Source: Diphasiastrum complanatum (Eukaryota > Streptophyta > Lycopodiopsida > Lycopodiales > Lycopodiaceae). Taken from it: a DNA stretch of 64,000 bases. The translations under genes and the position numbers were made by a program. The DNA is taken from the NCBI GenBank assembly GCA_029204225.1, contig CM055102.1, positions 9,373,456 through 9,437,455 of the forward strand, given 5' to 3'. The first letter of the stretch is position 1, and the number at the start of each line of letters is the position of its first letter. A model generated the notes under the pieces. The model was not told where the DNA came from, did no database searches, and was given only the letters and a program-made list of their open reading frames with translations. This document shows, piece after piece, positions 57,471 through 64,000 of the stretch.

Positions 57471-60127
57471 AAAACCAGCAAAGTCCAGGAATGAAACCGA
57501 CATTATTTTTCAAAAACTGGTATCATGAAAATTTTGACATTTTTTTAATATAAATCCTTTTATGAGTAAAAGTTCTAAGAAAATCGCAAAAGATTTGTGA
57601 GCTTTTTGAGGATAACTCAAAAAGGTTTTCCGAGCATTGCAAGACTGTACAATTCTTGTTATACACAAATTTCTTTGAACATAATGTGCATGTAAGGGAG
57701 AAACAAAAGCAAACAAGTAGAGGTAGGGAGCTTGTTGAGTATACTATATGAGTATCAAGCTTCATCTTTGTTTACTACTTTACGATTTGTTTTGGTCAAC
57801 GTACTTCTTTCATTGTCACCTTTAAGGTTATCAATAATTGTACAAAGTTTTGCTATATACAAAACTCTAAAAGAGCTAGGCATATACAAAAGTCTACAAA
57901 CATGACCGAGTATATCTCTCACACATGGGAGAGGCACAAAAGCAAAAAAGTCCACAAATATGACCAAGCCGAGTATCTCTCTCACACAAGGGAGACGCAC
58001 AAAAGCAAACTAGCATTGGTTGTAGCTTGTTGAGTATGCATAATACTCTTCTATCTTTTTAAATTTTTTGACTCTACCCCATTGGGCTGGCATATTATCC
58101 TTTTATATTGTTAGCTTTGCCGCAATAGTTGTAAGGTGTTGTAATGATTTGCTAAAAGCTAAGGTGTCAATTTTAAGTGAGGTGAGGATTATTACAAGTT
58201 ATTTTAATATTTGGATTCTTCTAGAATGCAATTCTATTTTTATTTGATTCTTTAACGATTTGAATGCCCTTGATAAGGCAAAGCTTCCGTGATTGATCAA
58301 TAACCTTCTGGTCCATTATTTTGACTCTAGCTTGTTCAGTATGTGGATAATCTTGATTGTGCATTCTTAGCTTTGTCACCATAGTGGTCAAACTATTGTG
58401 ATGATTTGCTAAAGGTGTCACTCTTAGGTGAGTATGAGCATTTCAATGAGTTTTTTCTATTCCAAAATGCAATCCTTATGTTTTTATTTTTTAGCAATTC
58501 GAATGCCCACCTACGTAAGGCAAAGCTTCTTGTGATATATCAATCACCTTGTTTTTACTTAAATGGATGTAATATTACTCTATCTCCAACAAGTCACTAT
58601 GTGGTTGTTAAAAATACACCACCCCACCCAACCCACCCCACCCCCCACCCCTTTATTGCTAATTATGCCCCCATTAGGATTTTTTTTACATTTTCTAAGT
58701 TATTTTTAATTCCAAAACCTAAACAACCACTGAGTAGAGCCCGGGCTTTGCATTGATCAGAAGGCGGAGATGCTTTTTACTTTTTTGTAGGTTTTTGATA
58801 TTAACTCTTCGCTTTTTCTTCATGGTGGCAGAATTGACCACCAAGTAAGTGGTCTCTCAAGATTTTTTATTTTTTCAGTTTTATGGACGTTCTTCATATC
58901 CATAGCTACAATTCATTAGATTTTTAATGGGGTTTATGATTTTTCTAGTAGTACTCACTATTTTAGCTTGAAATTTATCATACATACTATATGGTAATAA
59001 TTTCCAGGATTATAACTTGCTATTTTTCAATTCATCCAAAATTTTAATAAAATATGTCCTAGTATGCTTGAGAAAATGAGACCTTGAGTGCATGGGATAT
59101 TGCAATAGGAAATCTTGGTATCTTGATTGTATAGTTTATAGGAGAAGTAGGAAGAGTAGAAGTAGAGATTATCACATCTATGAGAAATACATTTTTTTTC
59201 TTTGCAAAAGACATTTGAAAAAGAGATGATACACCATCATATAATAAAATGTACACCAAATTGAAGATTAATGATTGTATGTGAAGTAGAATTTATGGAA
59301 AATATAGAAATGGTAAGGGCCACGAGTGATGCTAGCAATAACAAAGGAATAAGTGATAATGGTGGGATGAGTGGTGGTTGTGGAGGAAAGAGATTGTGTT
59401 TTTTTAAAAGATGAATTCAGTGACTGCTTGTGTAGATATCAATACTTTAGTAAGCTAAATTTCCATTCATACAATTTTGATAATTCTAACTCTAAGTCTA
59501 CTTATGATAGCACAAATTTGAGAAATTTGAAAATCTTTCATTTTCTCTCGTTCAATTATCTCATTATAAAGGAATTGGACATCTCTCATTTTCACTTACT
59601 CATTTGTCACAATAGCAAAGAGCTTGAAATTTTCTCATTTATATTTTTCTCTTTATATATCCCAACCCTATCTCTATTTTCCAACATCTTTACTACTTCA
59701 ATATGACATCACCTATAACTAACAACATTAAAAGATCAATTAGACAATTTTCATGCATCATAAAATTTATCGTTATCATTTTCATATTAAATGTAAGTTC
59801 TTACTCAAATTTGGGATGTCTATCATCAAGAAAGAGTAGTATCTTAATCTTTCATAGTGTAGACAACATTTAATGAGCATCGATTCCAGATTAATGTAAA
59901 CTTATTTCACATCTTCTAGAATCTAATGCATGTATACTAAATTTCATTGCTTCATCTAATTTTCTATTATTGAGTCCATATTCATTCCCTACTTAGAACA
60001 TTATCTCACTATATGTTATTTTTTATCAAGGTGTTTTTATTTCAAAGAAAGGGTTTCTCAATTAACCATATGCATGAGGTGCACTCATCTCACCTTTTCA
60101 AATTTAGATATGGTACGCACATAAGCG
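57471..60127. other. Gene-poor AT-rich stretch
   Basis: No domain-bearing frame on either strand. It contains short duplications: a 58-bp block at about 57898 and 57954 (GAGTAT..CTCTCTCACACA), and a diverged pair near 58250 and 58490 (GAATGCCC, AAGGCAAAGCTTC). A C/A-rich run lies at about 58617-58650. The frames at 58406-58756 and 59371-59706 show no known domain and are treated as chance. Confidence 0.5.
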
Positions 60128-60814
60128 ATGGCGGACAAAGGGTTTCCGCTTGACGTGGACATGGATTTGGAGGCAACGGCTCCTCCTCGCACGGACAGTA
60201 CTATTTTGGAACTCAAGCACGCTTCAGCGTGCTCGCTCTATGGAGCTGCTCTCTCCTTCTCGCTCCACCTCTCCCTTGCCTCTCTTTGGTCAGCTTTTGG
60301 ATCGCGATTCTGCTGTGTCTGGCTTGGACCTCCCTGCTCTCTCTGAGACGTTGAGCTCTCTTACGAAACAACACTCTCTCTCTCTGTTGGCCTGGCGGTG
60401 CAGACGCCTTCTCCTTCTTGGTCTACGCTACCTGCCCTCCCTTCTCTGTCTGCTTCGGTGGATTTGGTGGGCCCTCCCACTCAGCCTTCTGTCAGCTCTC
60501 GGCCTCTCCTAAACTCCTACAGTCTGACTTTCAATCAGCATGGCGGAGTTGATCGACATGCCTCTCTCGGTCTCAATAGAGTTGCCCCCTCCTTCTTCAA
60601 CGCTTCGCCCCCTGACCCTCTCCGTCTTCGCTCCTTTTGCCGTGCTGAGCGTCTGCTCTCTGCTCAGCATGCTGCCTTGCTAGATGCCCCCTTTTTCTTG
60701 TCCGAGATGCATGCGGCTCTTCTCTCTTTGCCTCTTGGCAAAACCTCGGGCCTGATGGGGTTATCCTGGAATTTTTACTTCGGTTTTGGGAGCTGTTGGG
60801 CCCAGGGCTGTTAC
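60128..60814 (+). pseudogene. L1-type LINE fragment (start of reverse transcriptase)
   Basis: In the frame at 60398-60820, ALLDAPFFLSEMHAALLSLP then GKTSG; after a one-base shift, GPDGVILEFLLRFWELLGPG. This is the block that opens the L1-family RT domain (P.GKSPGPDG..AEFYK.FW...GP). The upstream part, from 60128, is GC-rich and open in several frames, but is not matched to a domain. The copia P4 LTR at 60815 cuts it exactly inside this block. Confidence 0.75.
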
Positions 60815-61077
60815 TGTTAGAAATCAATGATAAACTTCATTGTTACTGTTTACGAGGTACATTAATGTGGACAACTGTGACCAACTGTCATTAGTCGTAG
60901 ACTAGTCTATTAGTCTACTCATAGGTTTGCTCTCTCTATCAGGGGTTCAGGGTCTATTTGTACATTTTACATTCTGTATGAGTTAGTGTGATAGTGTGAT
61001 AGTGCGTGTTCTTCTTCCACCTTCTTGTGGTGATTGCTTATGGTGAATGCTTGATGTTGCATATCTAATTATTGACA
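60815..61077 (+). repeat. Copia P4 5' LTR
   Basis: 263 bp, TGTTAGAAATC ... AATTATTGACA (TG..CA), directly followed by the primer site TGGTATCAGAGC at 61078. It inserted into the LINE fragment. No 3' LTR is present in the window. Confidence 0.88.
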
Positions 61078-62084
61078 TGGTATCAGAGCAGCGATAGTCC
61101 TGCATGTCTGATCAGTGGATACAACTTGTCACAGGCTCCACAATGAAGTGAGAAAGTCCTTCACAGGAGGTGAAAGCTTGGAGAGACAAAAACGGCTGGA
61201 AGAAATCCTCCTTTGGTGTATTTTGCAGGTTTGGAGCTTAGAATCATTAGTGGGGAACAAAGACACAGTCCCGGAGACATCAAAAAGGCCAGGGAAGCAT
61301 CAGATAGATTGAAAATTTGTTGAGTGGGGAGATTTTTTACAACACTTCCTAGTTTTTATGAAAAGCACAGTCCCGGAGGCATCAAAAAGGCCAGGGCAGT
61401 ATTAGACAGATTGAAAATCTATTGAGTGGGGGAGATTTTTACAATACTTTCGAGTTGTTGTGGAAAGTGCTATTTGTGTGAGAGGTTTGCCAAGAAATCT
61501 CTCATTTGTCTGTTTGGAATACCACAAATCACACTAGACAATGTCTAGTACTGCCATTCAGAGTTAGGAGGCTTCATACTTTTCACATTACTGATCGCTG
61601 TCTTTTGAACGATCACACATTTTGAAATCTTTGCAAAGAGGAGGCGGCGTAGCCGCCGTGCCGAAGTGAGGAATCTAAAAAATTCCCTCTGAAAGTTCTT
61701 GTATTCCCTCTACTTTTTTATCTTTTTCATACCAATATCGGATCGACGCGCCAGAGGTAAGAAAAATCCTAGACAGTCGTACATCCGCACGTTGTACAGA
61801 TATAGCATATCCGTACTAGTATCGGATCCACGCGCCAAAGGTAAAGAAAATACTGAGCAGTCATACATCTACGCGTCATACCGATATTGCATACCCGTAT
61901 CAATATCGGATCCATGCATGCGAGCTAAAGAGAATCTCGAACAATTGTGCACCCGCGCGTAGTACCGATACCAGATGTACAACCAAAAATTTACATTTCT
62001 GTGGTGTGATAAATTTTGTGATCCAGACTCATCTATCCAGTACTGGCAACTCTAAGCAAGAGTGTCCTTAATGAGTCAAGCAAA
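61078..62084 (+). other. P4 leader with tandem repeats
   Basis: Follows the primer site TGGTATCAGAGCAGCG. Includes a tandem pair of about 102 bases (61264 and 61366; shared CACAGTCCCGGAG, CATCAAAAAGGCCAGG and TTGAGTGGGG) and three 84-bp repeats from 61736. The second 102-bp unit ends in a GAGTGGGGGAGAT run that resembles the purine tract of copia elements, so the repeats may come from an older 3' end. Confidence 0.65.
61736..61972 (+). repeat. 84-bp tandem repeat, three copies
   Basis: Units start at 61736, 61820 and 61904 with TATCGGATC. Each contains ACGCGCC or a variant and a CCGATA/CAGATA element. The third is shorter (about 69 bases). Because 84 is divisible by three, the open frame 61699-61962 repeats every 28 residues; this is expected from the DNA period and is not evidence for a protein. 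Confidence 0.88.
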
Positions 62085-63245
62085 TTGGAAGGTGTCGGCA
62101 ACTATGCAGTTTGGAAATTCAAACTGAAGAACATTTTGATGGAAAAGGAGCTATGGGAGATCGTGACAGGTGAAGAGACAAGGCCAGTGATTGAAGAAGA
62201 TCAGCGGACATTTGATAGGAGAAAACGAAAGGTCCAGAATGTCATCAACTTATCAGTTAGAGATGCAATTACTCCCTATATTTCAGATTCAAAAGGACCA
62301 AAAGAAGCATGGGATACATTGAAGGCATTGTTTGAAACGACAAATACATCTTGAATACTATTTCTGAAGACGAAGTTGCATACATTGCAGATGGATGATG
62401 GTGCAACTATTGCCGATCACATACTGAAGATCAAAGATATCCGTAATCAATTAGCAGCAGTTGGAGAGTGAGTACAAAATCGTGAGATCGTGCAATTGAC
62501 ATTAAATAGTCTGAGTGAGTCACATTAGATGTTTGTGAGGAGTATAGCCACAAGAGAAAATCCTCCAACCTATGAAGAACTAGGTGGATTGCTTTTGAGC
62601 AACGTCAAGAGAACTTGAATCATCGTAACACGAGCTATGATCAAGCTCTTGCAGTTAGAGGACGAGGTGGAAGATTTGGCCGTGGAAGGTATCAATCGAG
62701 AGGAGGAAACTCAAGACGGGGATCATTTTAACAATTTCATGAGCAAGTCAATGATAGTCCAAATCGAGGTAATTGGAATCAAGGCCGAGGTCAAGGACGC
62801 GACTATTCAATACAAAATAAACCTGGAAATTGTAGGTACTGCAACAAACCTGGTCACTGGGAGCGTGAATGCTTCAAGAAATAGAAGGAGATGGAACAAA
62901 GAAAAGGCAAATGGCAAGCGGGAAATTATGCTGATCAACATCAATTTGATGACTATTATTATGAAGACAATTATACTGATCAACATTAATACGATGATGA
63001 TCAATATGAAGATGATACAAGTGAGAGTTCAAAATTGTTCATTACAGCATTAATGACAAGTGATGAAGCCAAGGATACCTAGTACATTGATAGTGGTGCA
63101 TCCAAGCACATGACTTTAAGGAAAGAGTGGTTTTCAGAACTCAAGGAAATTGATAATGGTGATGAAGTTGGACAAGCTGATGGCAAATTGCTATCTGTTA
63201 AAGGAGTTGGAGTGGTACCAGTGAAGTTAGCCAGTGGGAGATAAA
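62085..63245 (+). pseudogene. Copia P4 gag, zinc knuckle and protease start (broken)
   Basis: 62085-62354 gives NYAVWKFKLKNILMEKELWE and KGPKEAWDTLKALFE (gag). In the same reading direction, further gag pieces follow with stops, then CRYCNKPGHWEREC (CCHC knuckle, about 62835-62880), a Tyr/Asp-rich stretch and YIDSGASKHMTLRKEW (protease, about 63080-63130). The end near 63245 is truncated at the P3-family LTR relic. Most nonsense codons fit loss of Gln, Arg or Trp codons. Confidence 0.85.
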
Positions 63246-63282
63246 GCAGATAAGCAATGTGCAATATGTAGTTAGCTAACAA

Positions 63283-63757
63283 TCTACCAACTAGTCACCT
63301 ACTAGGCATGACTCTAGGAATTAGGCTAGGGTTGCAAATTAGGGCAAGAGAGCCAAGTTAGCTTCCTTATTACATGCTGGAAATCCACCTAACTTCACAA
63401 AGGAAGTCACTTTTGCTATGTATTCCGAGCTCCCATAATGAGAAGATAGAATAGTTTTGGAGCTCATTGGCAATCTCAAGCTAGTTCACTATGTACATTG
63501 AGTTTTTGTGATCCAAATGCAACCAGATCAGTTTCTACTTGTTTCTCAGCTTGAAGGCCGTACTACAGCCTATATTACACATGTGTGGGCTCGTATCTCA
63601 ATGTTGATCAATGCTTTTGATTGTTAATGCTTGTTGTTTGTCAAATTGCCAATCTAGATCAACATTTTGATGACTAGTTTTTTGATAGATTGCTAAGCAA
63701 GCATGCAATCACTCTTGTGGATCTTTTTTAGATCCATTTATGGTCCTAAAGTTCACA
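63283..63757 (+). repeat. P3-family LTR relic
   Basis: The plus strand matches the reverse complement of the LTR at 4407-4950 and of those of P3. It lacks the first part, and ends CCTAAAGTTCACA at 63757, with a small deletion in the ...TACTTTCACA end. It is closest to the copy at 4407 (shared ACTAGTCACCTACTAGGCAT). Confidence 0.85.
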
Positions 63758-63770
63758 TCATAAACATCAT

Positions 63771-63973
63771 AGGCGAAGGGATTCTTCATAAATTTTGATT
63801 TTGACTTTGATTCTGCTTCTGCTTCTACTTTTTATTCCGATTTAGATTTGAATTTATCTAGCTCTTGTAGTTTCGATTCTGATGCATCATCGTCTCACAA
63901 TGATGTGATATCCAAGAAATATAAGAAAAAGAATAAGGAGAAGGAGAAAACTCCTACAAGAAGGGAGAGTTAG
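63771..63973 (+). CDS. Ser/Asp/Lys-rich fragment, unknown
   Basis: An open frame without a recognised start reads FDFDFDSASAS, then SSSCSFDSDASSSHNDVISK and KYKKKNKEKEKTPTRRES before a stop at about 63971. Acidic-Ser runs followed by a Lys-rich tail occur both in retroelement gag linkers and in nuclear proteins. Its function and its status as a gene are unknown. Confidence 0.3.
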
Positions 63974-64000
63974 AATAAAAGTAGAATTACAATATTACTA
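63974..64000. other. End of window, nothing recognised
   Basis: The last bases are AT-rich and show no feature. Confidence 0.5.

Noticed and set aside
59371-59706. 111-residue frame as a small gene
   Set aside because: Phe/Leu/Ser/Asn composition as expected from AT-rich DNA, no domain, no neighbour signals.
61699-61962. 28-residue repeat protein
   Set aside because: The 84-bp DNA repeat necessarily gives a 28-residue period; no start context or conserved frame supports a product.

Overview
The window reads as a piece of a large, repeat-rich land-plant nuclear genome. It is AT-rich and almost every recognisable gene piece belongs to a retrotransposon (Ty1/copia, Ty3/gypsy or LINE type). The one host gene with an intact reading frame is a plant-type leucine-rich-repeat receptor kinase. 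A captured fragment of the plant mitochondrial Rieske iron-sulfur protein also points to a plant. The size and nesting of the elements would suit a gymnosperm or fern, but this is only an inference; nothing in the window fixes the species.

Layout. 1-3779: decayed gypsy internal region and LTR (family called E3). 3815-4950: two copia scraps joined with opposite strands. 5000-13560: minus-strand gypsy E1 (gag, leader, 5' LTR), split at 6205-11690 by a complete copia element, P1. 13561-23691: minus-strand gag-only gypsy E2, whose body carries captured host-gene pieces (a receptor-kinase fragment and a Rieske fragment). The E2 5' LTR is split at 18814-23496 by a non-coding LTR element (LARD-like). 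23693-30904: minus-strand copia P5, split at 24902-29915 by gypsy chromovirus E5, which itself carries a 0.7 kb fold-back element. 31386-31943: LINE tail. About 32000-36590: copia P2, one reading frame with nine nonsense codons. 36590-38330: gypsy and copia scraps. 38380-47640: decayed gypsy E3 on the minus strand, split at 41699-46266 by a complete copia element, P3. 47640-49240: LTR, primer site and leader of another gypsy, E4. 49240-52290: unassigned sequence with short tandem duplications. 52295-56926: LRR receptor kinase gene. 56927-60127: gene-poor AT-rich sequence. 60128-60814: L1-type LINE fragment. 60815-63245: copia P4. 63283-63757: LTR relic of the P3 family. 63771-63973: open Ser/Asp/Lys-rich fragment.

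Four insertions are dated relative to their hosts by 5-bp target duplications that I could read: TTCTT around P1, GATAG around the LARD, GTTAG around E5 and AATTT around P3. This gives nests up to four levels deep.

The most unusual structure is in the leaders just downstream of the primer-binding sites of two gypsy elements, E1 and E4. Both leaders carry arrays of a short CG-containing motif (TAACTCTCGCA in E1, ACTCGCC in E4), placed as inverted pairs with fixed spacing (58 bp in E1, 18-19 bp in E4) and recurring about every 150 bp. I know of no described element with such an array. It would be consistent with conserved RNA or DNA hairpins in the retroelement leader. Everything here is by eye: no alignment, folding or database search was run.
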